From positions 186,001 through 250,000 of the forward strand of contig NZ_JARVSD010000005.1 in assembly GCF_030209445.1 (NCBI RefSeq): a stretch of DNA of 64,000 bases. Reading direction: 5' to 3'. Every line of letters begins with the position of its first letter. Position 1 is the stretch's first letter. A model generated the notes under the pieces. That model was not told where the DNA came from. It saw nothing but the letters and a program-made list of their open reading frames with translations, and made no database searches. The DNA is from Promicromonospora sp. MEB111. GTDB lineage: Bacteria > Actinomycetota > Actinomycetes > Actinomycetales > Cellulomonadaceae. Shown piece after piece: positions 52,683 through 60,962 of this stretch. Both the position numbers and the translations under genes were made by a program.

Positions 52683-54101
52683 ATGTCTGCTCCCACCCTC
52701 AGCCGTGCCACCGCGGTGACCGATCTCGCCCCGCTGCGCCCTGTCGTCGGCGGCGGCACGCTCGTCCCGCTCGTGGACGGCACGCGGGTCTCGTACGCGA
52801 ACCTCGACGTCGCCGCGTCCGCCCCGGCCCTGCAGGCCGTCGCCGACCGTGTCACCCAGGTGCTGCCCCTGTACGCCAGCGTGCACCGCGGTGCGGGCTA
52901 CCTCTCCCAGGTGAGCACGGCGCTCTACGAGACCGCGCGCCGCACCGTCGGCGCGTTCGTCGGCGCCCGCGAGGACGACCTGACGATCATCACGCGGAAC
53001 ACCACCGACTCCCTCAACCTCCTCGCCGGCTGCGTCCCCGCGCAGCCCGACGGCGAGCCCGGCCGCGTGCTGGTGCTCGACGTGGAGCACCACGCGAACC
53101 TGCTGCCCTGGCAGCGCACCACCGGCGCGACCGTGCTGACCGGCGGTGCCACCGTGGCCGAGACCGTCGCCCAGATCCGGGAGGAGCTGGCCGACGCCGC
53201 CGCGGACCATCCGTTCGCCCTCGTGGCCCTGACCGGCGCCTCGAACGTGACCGGCGAGTCCCTCCCGATCGCCGAGATCGTCGCCGTCGCCCACGAGTTC
53301 GGGGCGCGCGTGGCGCTCGACGGCGCCCAGCTCGTGCCGCACCGCCGCATCTCGCTGGAGTCCACCGGCGTGGACTACCTCGCCTTCTCCGGCCACAAGA
53401 CCTACGCCCCCTTCGGCGCCGGTGTGCTGGTGGGCCGCCGCGACTGGCTCGACGCGGGTACGCCCTACCTCGCGGGCGGCGGCGCCGTCCGGCGCGTGCG
53501 GGTGGGCGGCACCGACTGGCACGAGGGGCCCGCCCGCCACGAGGCAGGCTCCCCCAACGTGATCGGCGCGGTGGCGCTCGCGGCGGCCTGCGAGGAGCTG
53601 GCGGCGCTCGACGCCGCCGAGGTCGTGGCCCACGAGAACACCCTGCGCCGCCGGCTCGTGTCGGGGCTCGAGGCGATCGACCGTGTCGAGGTCGTGCGGG
53701 TCTGGGCCGACGCCGTCGACCCCGTGGGCGTGGTGACCTTCACCGTGACCGGGTACGACCCGGGCCTCGTCGCCGCGTACCTGTCCGCGGAGCACGGCAT
53801 CGGCGTCCGGGACGGCCGCTTCTGCGCGCACCCGCTGCTCGGCCGGCTCGGGTTCGACGCCGGAGCGGTGCGCGCCTCGGTGGGCGTCGGCACCGCGGGC
53901 GAGGAGGTCGAGCGCCTGATCGCCGCCGTCGGCCGCCTGGTCGAGGAGGGTCCGCAGGCCGGGTACGACGTGGTCGACGGGCTGTGGGTCGTGACCGACG
54001 ACCCGCGTCCGGTGCCCGAGGGCTCCGGTCTCGCGGGCCTGCTGGCCACGGCCGCCCTGGGCTTCGACGAGGCCTTCGGCTGCCTCCCGGACGAGGACTG
54101 A
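52683..54101 (+). CDS. Cysteine desulfurase-like class V aminotransferase
   Basis: 472-residue PLP enzyme of the SufS/CsdA branch. Residues: NLDVAASAP, VHRGAGYLSQVSTALYETAR, HHANLLPWQ, PLP-Lys239 in FSGHKTYAPFG, and catalytic-type Cys381 in VRDGRFCAHPLL, aligned with the SufS RxGxxC site. A C-terminal extension of about 60 residues (VVDGLWVVTDDPRPVPEGSG...) is longer than SufS. It is alone, not in a suf operon, and sits under a SAM-IV riboswitch, which suggests a role in sulfur trafficking for Met/Cys metabolism rather than Fe-S assembly. Start ATG 52683. Confidence 0.87.
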   Translation: MSAPTLSRATAVTDLAPLRPVVGGGTLVPLVDGTRVSYANLDVAASAPALQAVADRVTQVLPLYASVHRGAGYLSQVSTALYETARRTVGAFVGAREDDLTIITRNTTDSLNLLAGCVPAQPDGEPGRVLVLDVEHHANLLPWQRTTGATVLTGGATVAETVAQIREELADAAADHPFALVALTGASNVTGESLPIAEIVAVAHEFGARVALDGAQLVPHRRISLESTGVDYLAFSGHKTYAPFGAGVLVGRRDWLDAGTPYLAGGGAVRRVRVGGTDWHEGPARHEAGSPNVIGAVALAAACEELAALDAAEVVAHENTLRRRLVSGLEAIDRVEVVRVWADAVDPVGVVTFTVTGYDPGLVAAYLSAEHGIGVRDGRFCAHPLLGRLGFDAGAVRASVGVGTAGEEVERLIAAVGRLVEEGPQAGYDVVDGLWVVTDDPRPVPEGSGLAGLLATAALGFDEAFGCLPDED

Positions 54102-54148
54102 GCTGTCAGACGTACAGGTCACCCGGGTGACCTGTACGTCTGACAGCT
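54101..54148. terminator. Family A palindrome, copy 4 (perfect 48-bp, no loop)
   Basis: Self-complementary from 54101 to 54148 (24-bp arms). Its first base is the last base of the desulfurase TGA, and its last two bases belong to the stop codon of the convergent membrane protein gene, so the two genes share it as their 3' boundary. Confidence 0.75.
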
Positions 54149-54743
54149 AGAGGGCGAGGGCCACGCAGATGCCGCCCATCGTGAGGTCCAGGCCGATGCA
54201 CCACAGCGCGAGCGACCGGTTGACCACGACGTCACGGCGGTAGTGCACCACGTCCCACCCAGCGTGCGCGGCGAGGGCGAGGCCCGCGAGGGCCAGCCCG
54301 AGCCGCGGCTCCAGGAACAGGGCCACCGTCGCGACGCCGAAGAAGCCCGCCATCGCGACGGCCTGCGGCCACGTCGCACGGCGTCCGCGGGCCAGGCCGA
54401 TGCCGGTGAGGACCAGCCCCACCAGGACGAACGCGACCCAGCGCGGCGTGTCCAGCAGCTCGGACGCGACGGGGATCACGGACGCCAGGAACGCGACGAG
54501 CCAGGCCGTCCAGCGGACGCCGGTCACGGCGGCGGCCAGGTAGCACAGGGTCGCGACGCCGATCGCGGTGGTCGGGTCCTCGGCGACCGCGTCCTGCCAG
54601 GTGCCGTCGACGATCGCCGTCCCGCCGACCAGCAGGCCGAAGCCCGTGAGCACGCCGAGCACGATCCAGGCGGTGTTGGTGGGCCAGGTCCCCGTCCACC
54701 GGCTCGGCCGCGCGGGGACAGTCTTCCCGAACGTCTCGGTCAT
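54147..54743 (-). CDS. Polytopic membrane protein of unknown function
   Basis: 198 residues with six membrane helices (WIVLGVLTGFGLLVGGTAIV, VATLCYLAAAVTGVRWTAWLVAFLASVIPVA, WVAFVLVGLVLTGIGLARG, AVAMAGFFGVATVALFL, GLALAGLALAAHAGW, WCIGLDLTMGGICVAL). Single histidines occur in AAHAGWDVVHYRRD. Family not recognised. Start ATG 54743. Its promoter region holds a G-tract palindrome of CsoR type. Confidence 0.6.
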   Translation of the reverse strand: MTETFGKTVPARPSRWTGTWPTNTAWIVLGVLTGFGLLVGGTAIVDGTWQDAVAEDPTTAIGVATLCYLAAAVTGVRWTAWLVAFLASVIPVASELLDTPRWVAFVLVGLVLTGIGLARGRRATWPQAVAMAGFFGVATVALFLEPRLGLALAGLALAAHAGWDVVHYRRDVVVNRSLALWCIGLDLTMGGICVALAL

Positions 54744-54782
54744 GGTCCCGTGCTCCCTGTCCCGGCGCTTCGGCGCCGTCCT

Positions 54783-54811
54783 GGTTGGATACCCTCTAGG
54801 GGTACCCAACC
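54783..54811. promoter_or_regulatory. Palindromic operator with TACCC/GGGTA core (CsoR/CstR-like)
   Basis: 29-bp inverted repeat: GGTTGG...CCAACC outer arms and TACCC...GGGGTA inner core, one mismatch pair plus a central AT-rich TCTA. C-tract/G-tract palindromes of this kind are bound by CsoR-family repressors (copper CsoR, persulfide CstR). It lies 40-68 nt before the membrane protein start. No CsoR-like gene is in the window. Confidence 0.5.
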
Positions 54812-54857
54812 ACGCCGCCGCCGAGGCGCGGAACCACATTCGGCCACGACCGAACCC

Positions 54858-54903
54858 CGTGTCAGACGTACAGGCCCCTCTGGTGACCTGTACGTCTGAC
54901 ACG
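54858..54903. terminator. Family A palindrome, copy 5
   Basis: 17-bp perfect arms at 54858-54874 and 54887-54903. The right arm ends immediately before the stop codon of the amidase gene (54904-54906, minus strand). Middle triplet CGT paired with ACG. Confidence 0.7.
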
Positions 54904-56406
54904 TCAGAGGGGGAACGTGCGCGGGCGGGGGAGGGCCGCCTCGACCTGGGCCGCCAGTGCCAGCAGCGTGAGCTCGCCGCCCGGCCGACCGATGATCTGC
55001 ACCCCCATGGGCAGCCCGGCCGGCGCCTCGGTGGTGGGCTTGGTCCAGTGGGTCGGCACGGTGATCGCCGGCAGCCCGGCGACGTTGAGCATCGACGTGA
55101 ACGGCGTGTACAGGCACTGCTGCTCGAAGTTCCGCTCGGGGTCCTCGGCGTCGTACCACCCGATCGGCCGCGGGGTGAGGGCGAGCGCGGGAGTCACGAC
55201 GGCGTCGTAGGCGCTGACCTGCGCCACGAGCGAGCGCTCGAAGCCGGTGAGCGTGCGCACCGCCTCGGCGAGCCGGCGGGCGGGCACCTCGCGGCCCGAC
55301 CGGATGAGCCACTGCGTCAGGGGCTCCAGCTTGGCCAGCGTCTCCGGGTCGTCGATGGGCACCGCCGACGCGCCACCCATCCACAGGGTCCGGAACGCGG
55401 GGGCGTACTCGGGAGCCTCGGCCAGGAGCGTGTGCTCGACCACGTGCCCGGCCGCGGCCAGGGCGCGCACCCCGGCGTCCAGCCCGGCGCGCGCCTCGGG
55501 GGACACCGCGATGTCGTAGAAGCCGTCCCACGCCGACGAGGTGGTCACGCCGATGCGGGCGGCTCCCCGGCCGGCGGCGCCGGCGCCCTCCGGCAGCTCG
55601 GCCCGCTGCGCGGCCGCGAGGTACGCGCCCGCGGCGTACGACGGCGCCCGGAGCGTGTACGGGTGCGCGACGCCGCCCCCGGCGCGCCGCGGGAGCATCG
55701 CCTCCAGCAGCAGGGCGGCGTCGGCGACGGTGCGCGCGATCGGCCCGTTCACGACCAGCCCGCCCAGCGAGTCGACGCCGCTGCCCGCGGGCAGCAGCCC
55801 GCGCGTCGGCTTGAGGCCGACGACGCCGCAGGCCGCCGCCGGGATGCGGATCGACCCGCCGCCGTCGGACCCGGGCGCGAACGGCAGCATGCCCGCCGCC
55901 ACCGCGGCGGCGGCCCCGCCGCTGGAGCCGCCCGCACCGCGGCCCAGGTCCCAGGGGGTGCGCGCCGGGGCGGCGCCGACCGGCTCCGTGTAGGCGGGGA
56001 AGCCCAGCTCGGGCGCGGCGGTCTTGCCCAGGCTGACGATCCCGGCGTCGTCGAGCACCTGGACGATCTCGTCGCTCTCCTCGGCCGGCGGCAGGTCCGC
56101 GAAGGCGCGCGACCCGAAGCCGGTGGGCACGCCCGCCCGGTTCCACAGGTCCTTGTCCCCCGTGGGCAGGCCCCACAGGCTGCCCGACGGCGGCGTGCCC
56201 TCGTCCGGCCCCGCACCGCGGGTCTCCTGGAGCTCCGCCGCCCGTTTCCGGGCGCGCTCGGGGGTGACGGTGGCGAAGGCGCCGACCGCGGGGTTCAGCC
56301 GCTCGATCCGGTCGAGGAAGTGCTCGGTGACCTCGGTGGGGGTGAGCTCTCCGGCGGCGAGAAGGTCGCGGAGCTCGACGGCGGTCCGCTCGTGCAGGGC
56401 ATCCAT
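54904..56406 (-). CDS. Amidase (amidase-signature family)
   Basis: 500 residues. Ser-cisSer-Lys triad blocks in order: Lys in TGDKDLW, cis-Ser in GGSSGGAAAAVAAG and nucleophile Ser in GSDGGGSIRIPA, followed by GLKPTRG and PIARTVADAALLLEA. It hydrolyses amides; the substrate cannot be read from sequence, and GatA is unlikely because no gatB/C lie nearby. Start ATG 56406. Its 3' end abuts a family A palindrome. Confidence 0.92.
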   Translation of the reverse strand: MDALHERTAVELRDLLAAGELTPTEVTEHFLDRIERLNPAVGAFATVTPERARKRAAELQETRGAGPDEGTPPSGSLWGLPTGDKDLWNRAGVPTGFGSRAFADLPPAEESDEIVQVLDDAGIVSLGKTAAPELGFPAYTEPVGAAPARTPWDLGRGAGGSSGGAAAAVAAGMLPFAPGSDGGGSIRIPAAACGVVGLKPTRGLLPAGSGVDSLGGLVVNGPIARTVADAALLLEAMLPRRAGGGVAHPYTLRAPSYAAGAYLAAAQRAELPEGAGAAGRGAARIGVTTSSAWDGFYDIAVSPEARAGLDAGVRALAAAGHVVEHTLLAEAPEYAPAFRTLWMGGASAVPIDDPETLAKLEPLTQWLIRSGREVPARRLAEAVRTLTGFERSLVAQVSAYDAVVTPALALTPRPIGWYDAEDPERNFEQQCLYTPFTSMLNVAGLPAITVPTHWTKPTTEAPAGLPMGVQIIGRPGGELTLLALAAQVEAALPRPRTFPL

Positions 56407-56687
56407 CCCGCCAGGCTAGGCGCTCCCCGCACCGGCGCCGCGGAATGTTTTTATGTCTCACCCGCTCTACAGCGGAATCAGTCGAACTCATGAATCTGAT
56501 GAATTGCATTCAACGATGTGACCTGCGCTGATGTCCCGCACTGCGGGCTAATGGCGCTCCGCACCGGCCCATTCTGCCGCGCAGAATGCGCTTCTCCGGC
56601 ATATGTTCGTGCGGAGCCGTCACCTTTGCGCCGCGCCGTCACGGTGCGCCCGAGGTGCACAGAAATTTCTCGCAGGGGGAGAGCACC
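56407..56687. other. 281-bp gap, more AT-rich than surroundings
   Basis: Contains TTTTTATGTCTCACCC, GAATCTGATGAATTGC and CATTCAACG near 56445-56520. It must hold divergent promoters for the amidase and the MscS-like gene. No hairpin, repeat or ORF of note. The lower GC may reflect promoter DNA. Confidence 0.4.
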
Positions 56688-57470
56688 ATGACATTCTTCA
56701 ATACGGCACTCGTCGTGCCGAACCAGGTCGACTGGCTGGCACCGCTCACGAACGCGCTCGGTGCGGTCGCGAGCTTCATCCCGAAGCTCCTCGTGTTCCT
56801 GGTGGTATTCCTCATCGGGTACTTCATCGCCAAGGCGATCGCCCGGTTCGTGGGCATGATCCTGACGCGGGTCGGCTTCAACAAGGTGCTCGAGCGCGCG
56901 GGGGCGAACCGCCTCCTCGCCGGGTCGGGCATCGAGCCGATCGCGCTGCTCACGAAGATCATCTACTACTTCATCCTGCTCATCACGCTCCAGCTCGCGC
57001 TGAGCGCGTTCGGGCCCACCAACCCGGTGAGCGCGATCGTCAACGACATCGTGGCGTGGCTCCCGAGCCTGGTCGTCGCGATCGTCATCGTGGTGATCGC
57101 GGGCGCCATCGCGAATGCGGTGAAGGACCTTCTCATGAACACCATGAGCCGCGTTTCCTACGGCCCGCTGGTCGCGAAGACGGTCTCCTTCTTCATCATC
57201 GCGCTGGGCGTTATCGCCGCCGTGAACCAGATCGGCATCGGCACCACCGTGACAATGCCAGTTCTCGTGGCATTCCTGGCCACCGTGGCCGGTATTCTCG
57301 TCGTCGGTGTCGGCGGTGCGCTGATCGGCCCCATGCGGTCGCGCGTCGAGGGTTTCCTGGGCAATCTGTCGAACGGCGCCGCTGCCGCCACGCCCGTCGC
57401 GGAACCGAACAACACGCCCGCCGTGGCATCCGGTAGCTCGGGCTCGTTCGCCCCGCCGCGCGACATCTGA
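56688..57470 (+). CDS. MscS/CmpX-like membrane protein
   Basis: 260 residues. Repeated membrane-helix modules of the TM_helix type found in CmpX and mechanosensitive-channel relatives: LLVFLVVFLIGYFIAKAIARFVGMILTRVGFNKVLERAG, then IIYYFILLITLQLAL, LPSLVVAIVIVVIAGAIANAVKDLL and LVAKTVSFFIIALGVIAAVNQIGIG. It lacks the MscS beta domain and ends in a Ser/Ala/Pro tail. GGGGGAGAG precedes ATG 56688. Confidence 0.82.
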   Translation: MTFFNTALVVPNQVDWLAPLTNALGAVASFIPKLLVFLVVFLIGYFIAKAIARFVGMILTRVGFNKVLERAGANRLLAGSGIEPIALLTKIIYYFILLITLQLALSAFGPTNPVSAIVNDIVAWLPSLVVAIVIVVIAGAIANAVKDLLMNTMSRVSYGPLVAKTVSFFIIALGVIAAVNQIGIGTTVTMPVLVAFLATVAGILVVGVGGALIGPMRSRVEGFLGNLSNGAAAATPVAEPNNTPAVASGSSGSFAPPRDI

Positions 57471-57481
57471 TCGATCGGCCC

Positions 57482-57533
57482 GCACGACGCCGGGGTCGCA
57501 CCGCCACGTGACGGTGCGACCCCGGCGTCGTGC
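57482..57533. terminator. Long hairpin (22-bp arms) between MscS-like and small secreted gene
   Basis: Perfect arms at 57482-57503 and 57512-57533 around CCACGTGA, 12 nt after the + gene stop and 10 nt before the convergent gene's stop. No T-tract. Confidence 0.7.
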
Positions 57534-57543
57534 TGCGTGCGGC

Positions 57544-57789
57544 TCAGTACTCCCGGTCGTCCTCGACGGGTGTCGCAGGAGTGCCGTTGGACCACGGGTG
57601 CCCGGCCGGGACCGCGGTAGCAGGGGCGCTGTTGTTCCAGTCGTGTCCGGCCGGCACCGACGTCACGCGTGTCCCGTCCGTGCCGTACTCCCGGTCGGCG
57701 GCCGCGGCCGCCCCGGCGCCGAGCACACCGCAGGCCGTCGTGAGGAGTGCCGCGGTACCAGCGGCGGCCACTCGTGCGAACTTGTTCAT
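57544..57789 (-). CDS. Small secreted protein with internal repeats
   Basis: 81 residues, absent from typical gene databases by its size. Signal peptide (KFARVAAAGTAALLTTACGVLGAGAAAAA), then a mature chain of about 50 residues holding two tandem repeats VPAGHDWNNSAPAT and VPAGHPWSNGTPAT, framed by DREY at both ends (ADREYGTDG, EDDREY). The Cys in TTAC is a possible but non-ideal lipobox. AAGGAGGT, a perfect ribosome site, precedes ATG 57789. Function unknown. Confidence 0.7.
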   Translation of the reverse strand: MNKFARVAAAGTAALLTTACGVLGAGAAAAADREYGTDGTRVTSVPAGHDWNNSAPATAVPAGHPWSNGTPATPVEDDREY

Positions 57790-57918
57790 CGTGAACCTCC
57801 TTCGTGGCCGGAGGGACCGTCCCGCCCGGCCCGGTCCACGCTGCGGCACGGGCGGACGGGGCTCAACGTCCTTTGGGTGAGCCCGAATGTCCGGCCGCCG
57901 GTTCGCGCCGTCTGCTCG

Positions 57919-58012
57919 CGCCGTCAGCCCGCGCGGTCCCCGCCGTCAGTCCCGGCCCAGCAGCTCGCGCGGTACCCGCCGTCAGTCCCGGCCCAGTAGC
58001 TCGCGCGCCTCG
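57919..58012 (-). repeat. 36-bp tandem repeat spanning the LLM gene stop codon
   Basis: Units 57977-58012 and 57941-57976 differ at a few positions, with a degenerate partial unit at 57919-57940. The stop codon (57982-57984) recurs in frame at 57946-57948, a second in-frame stop created by the duplication. Confidence 0.8.
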
Positions 58013-58881
58013 CCCAGCACCGCGGCCAGTCGCTCCGGGTCCGGGTCGTCCTCGGTCGGCTGGATCGCCACGGTGTCGGCGCCGGCCGCGCCGAACCGGC
58101 GCACGCCGTCGGCGAACGCCTGGGCGTCGCCCCACACGGCGTAGCTCGCCAGCCGCTCGTCGTCGGCCACGTCCTGTCCCCAGGTAGTGAGCTCGGCGCG
58201 CAGGCGCGCGGCGGCGTCCGGCCCGGTCCCGCCCGACACGAACTGGATCACCGGGAACGGCTCGGCCTCCCGTCCGGCGGCGGCCCGGCCCTCGGCGATC
58301 CGCTCCAGCGCGGCCGGGAGCCCGACCAGGCCCACCGAACCCTCCAGCACCACGCCGTCGCCCACCTCGCCCGCGACGCGCAGCGACTTGGGCCCTGTCG
58401 CGGCGACCGGCACCCGCACGGGCCGGGCGGGCGGCCAGTCCAGCTTCACGTCGTCCAGGTGCACGTACCGGCCCGACGACGTCACACTCTCCCCCGCCAG
58501 CAGGGCGCGCAGCGTCGTCGCGTACTCCCGCATCAGGGTCAGGGGCGACGCCGCCTTGACCCCGACCTGCGCCATCCAGGACTGCACGCCGTGCCCGATC
58601 CCGGGGATGAGCCGGCCCGGGAACATCCCGTCGACCGTGGCGACCTCCATCGCGGTGAGCGCGACGTTCCGCAGGGGCGTCGGCATCACGCCGATCCCCA
58701 CGCGGACGTGGTCGGTCGCAGCCAGGATCGCGCTCGCGGCGGAGATCCCGCCGGTCTGGAAGCAGTCCTCCCAGAGCCAGATCTCCTCGATCCCCGCGGC
58801 CTCGACGGCGCGGGCGAGCGGGATGACGCGGGACGGCGGGGTCGAGGGGCGGATGATGCACGCCAGTGTGGTCATGGCCAC
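57982..58881 (-). CDS. LLM-class F420- or FMN-dependent oxidoreductase
   Basis: Luciferase-like monooxygenase fold, 297-299 residues. LACIIRPSTPPSRVIPLARAVEAAGIEEIWLWEDCF, ATDHVRVGIGVMPTPLRNVALTAMEVATVDGMFPGR, and GVQSWMAQVG fit the F420-dependent subgroup common in actinobacteria (inference). Substrate unknown. Start is GTG 58881 or ATG 58875. Its last seven codons are duplicated downstream. Confidence 0.88.
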   Translation of the reverse strand: MAMTTLACIIRPSTPPSRVIPLARAVEAAGIEEIWLWEDCFQTGGISAASAILAATDHVRVGIGVMPTPLRNVALTAMEVATVDGMFPGRLIPGIGHGVQSWMAQVGVKAASPLTLMREYATTLRALLAGESVTSSGRYVHLDDVKLDWPPARPVRVPVAATGPKSLRVAGEVGDGVVLEGSVGLVGLPAALERIAEGRAAAGREAEPFPVIQFVSGGTGPDAAARLRAELTTWGQDVADDERLASYAVWGDAQAFADGVRRFGAAGADTVAIQPTEDDPDPERLAAVLGEARELLGRD

Positions 58882-58901
58882 ACGCTGTCACGGGGGTGCC
58901 G

Positions 58902-59897
58902 TCAGATCCAGTCCTTGCGCGCAGCGTGCCAGCCGAGCTGGATGCGCGTCGAGACGCCGGCGATGTCCATGAGCACCTTGACGCGGCGCTGCACCGTCCG
59001 CAGCGAGAGGCCGAGCTGGTTGGCCACCGACTGGTCCGTGAGGCCCACGAGCATGAGCCCCAGGATGCGGGCGTCCTGGTACTCGAGCTCGCCGCCGCCG
59101 TCCGGCTCGCCGGGCCGCGCGAACGGGGTGGCGTCGCGCCACACGGCCTCGAACAGGGCGATCAGGGCGTCGAGCAGCCCGGAGGGGTGGATGATCAGCG
59201 CGCCCACCAGGTCGGGGGCGAGGTCGGAGTCCTCGGCGTCGACCACGGTCTGGATCGGCACGAACGCGAGCCGGCGGTCGATGATGAACAGCTTGATCGG
59301 CACCCGCTCGGAGAACCGCACCTCCTCGCCGTTGTCGATGGCCGCGGCGACGTCGTCCACGCGCATCATGCCCGTGTCCAGGAACACGCGGTCCACCACC
59401 ACCCGGTACCGGACGCCGCGGGCCACGGCCTGGTCCTCGGCCGTGTTGTCCTCGGCGGACATCACGAAGACCGGTGGCTTGGTGAACGACTCGACCGTCT
59501 CGCGTGCGCCGAGCTGGAGCTGCATGATGCGGTGCTTCACGGCGTCGGCCCCGCGCACCACGTCGACCACGTCGGTCGCCGGCCGCAGCGCCGACGAGCG
59601 CCGGAAGTCCTCCTCCAGCTCGATCAGCTCGACCTGTGCCGCCCGGATCTCGTCCTTGCGCCGGGCGAGCAGCGCGCCCAGCGCGATCTCGGGGGGAGCG
59701 GCCTGGAACCGGGAGTCGTCCGCGCTCTGCCGGGCCGCGAGGCCATGGCTCTCCAGCGTGCGGAGCACGTCCAGGGCGTCGCCCGGGTCGCACCCGAGCC
59801 GGTGTGCCAGCTCCGCGGAGTCGAGCGATGGTGAGGCCACGAGCTCGCGATACGCGAGCGACTGCGACTTGGTCAGGCCGAGCACGTCACTGAGCAT
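58902..59897 (-). CDS. TrmB-like/LuxR-type transcriptional regulator
   Basis: 331 residues with two DNA-binding parts: an N-terminal winged helix of TrmB type (LGLTKSQSLAYRELVASPSLDSAELAHRLGCDPGDALDVLRTLESHGL) and a C-terminal LuxR-like helix-turn-helix (LTDQSVANQLGLSLRTVQRRVKVLMDIAGV). The middle senses an unknown ligand. This bipartite layout is typical of actinobacterial regulators. GGAGG lies 5 nt before ATG 59897. Confidence 0.8.
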   Translation of the reverse strand: MLSDVLGLTKSQSLAYRELVASPSLDSAELAHRLGCDPGDALDVLRTLESHGLAARQSADDSRFQAAPPEIALGALLARRKDEIRAAQVELIELEEDFRRSSALRPATDVVDVVRGADAVKHRIMQLQLGARETVESFTKPPVFVMSAEDNTAEDQAVARGVRYRVVVDRVFLDTGMMRVDDVAAAIDNGEEVRFSERVPIKLFIIDRRLAFVPIQTVVDAEDSDLAPDLVGALIIHPSGLLDALIALFEAVWRDATPFARPGEPDGGGELEYQDARILGLMLVGLTDQSVANQLGLSLRTVQRRVKVLMDIAGVSTRIQLGWHAARKDWI

Positions 59898-60017
59898 GTC
59901 ATCCTCCCGCCGGATGAATTTCACCGTGCCGTGGCGAGGATACGCCAGGGGTGCACTTCGATGCTTTTGTCCTTTCCGCGGCCGGGTGCGATCACCGGCG
60001 AGGGCCGAACCGGTTGG

Positions 60018-60023
60018 TAGCCT
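60018..60023 (+). promoter_or_regulatory. -10 box (TAGCCT) of the alpha/beta hydrolase gene
   Basis: TAGCCT ends 7 nt before GTG 60031 in the divergent gap with the TrmB/LuxR-like gene. Confidence 0.5.
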
Positions 60024-60030
60024 CCCGGAC

Positions 60031-60891
60031 GTGAGCACCGAAGACGTGAGCTTCCTCGCCGACGGCGGCGAGCGGGTCGCGGGCCGCTGGTTCCTGCCGG
60101 ACGGCGCCCCCGTCGGCGTCGTGGCGATCGCACCGGCCATGGCCATGCCGATGCGGTTCTACCGGCACACCGCCGTGTGGCTCGCCGAGCGCGGCTTCGC
60201 GGTGCTCACGTTCTCCTACCGCGGCTCGGAGCCGGAGCTCTACGGCCCCCTGCGGGACTCCACGGTCACCGCCCTCGACTGGTACCACGACGCCGAGGCC
60301 GCCGCGGCGCATGCACGCGCCCGGGCCGACGCCGACGGCGTCCCGCTCACCTGGGTCGGCCACTCGTTCGGCGGCCAGAGCCTCGGCTTCCTGGCCGACG
60401 TCGGCGTCGACCGCTGCGTGATGGTGACCTCGGGAACCGGCTGGCGGGGCAAGGCTGCGCCGACCATCCGCACCTGGTCGCCCCTGCTCTGGCGGGTCAT
60501 CGCGCCGACCGCGACGGCGCTGGTGGGCTATTACCCGGGTCGTCGGCTCCGGATCCTGGACGACCTGCCCGGCGGCGTCATGCGCCAGTGGGGCCGCTGG
60601 TGCCTGCACCCGGACTACCTGTTCAGCGAGCTCCCCGAGCTGCGGGACCGGTTTGCGAAGGTCGAGACGCCGGTCGCCGCCCTGTGGACCGCCGACGACG
60701 AGCTCATCTCCCCGGAGTCGATCCGGTACTGGAGCCGCGAGTTCCCGGGCACCGAGGTGGAGCTCGTCGAGATGCGCGCGGCCGACCACGGTTTGACCCG
60801 TATCGGGCACTCGGGCTTCTTCCGCCCCAAGCGGGCGGTGCTCTGGGAGAAGGTGCTGCTCCCGCGCCTGGCGCTCCGCGCGCCGGCCTGA
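60031..60891 (+). CDS. Alpha/beta hydrolase
   Basis: 286 residues. AIAPAMAMPMRFYRHTAVWLAERGFAVLTFSYRG at the N-terminus, nucleophile elbow VGHSFGGQSLG, acid in WTADDELIS and His in AADHGLTRIGHSGFF. Predicted esterase-like hydrolase; YheT/2-type hydrolases have similar text. Divergent from a TrmB/LuxR-like regulator that may control it (inference). Its stop lies in a 21-bp tandem repeat. Confidence 0.87.
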   Translation: MSTEDVSFLADGGERVAGRWFLPDGAPVGVVAIAPAMAMPMRFYRHTAVWLAERGFAVLTFSYRGSEPELYGPLRDSTVTALDWYHDAEAAAAHARARADADGVPLTWVGHSFGGQSLGFLADVGVDRCVMVTSGTGWRGKAAPTIRTWSPLLWRVIAPTATALVGYYPGRRLRILDDLPGGVMRQWGRWCLHPDYLFSELPELRDRFAKVETPVAALWTADDELISPESIRYWSREFPGTEVELVEMRAADHGLTRIGHSGFFRPKRAVLWEKVLLPRLALRAPA

Positions 60892-60914
60892 CCGCTCCGG
60901 CCGCCGGCCTGACC
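60873..60914 (+). repeat. 21-bp tandem repeat spanning the hydrolase stop codon
   Basis: Units 60873-60893 and 60894-60914 differ by two adjacent bases. The gene's TGA (60889-60891) is repeated in frame at 60910-60912. Confidence 0.75.
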
Positions 60915-60962
60915 CTTCCGCCCCCCGGCGGCTGGGGGTCGATCCGGGCCCGCGTCCTCCCC

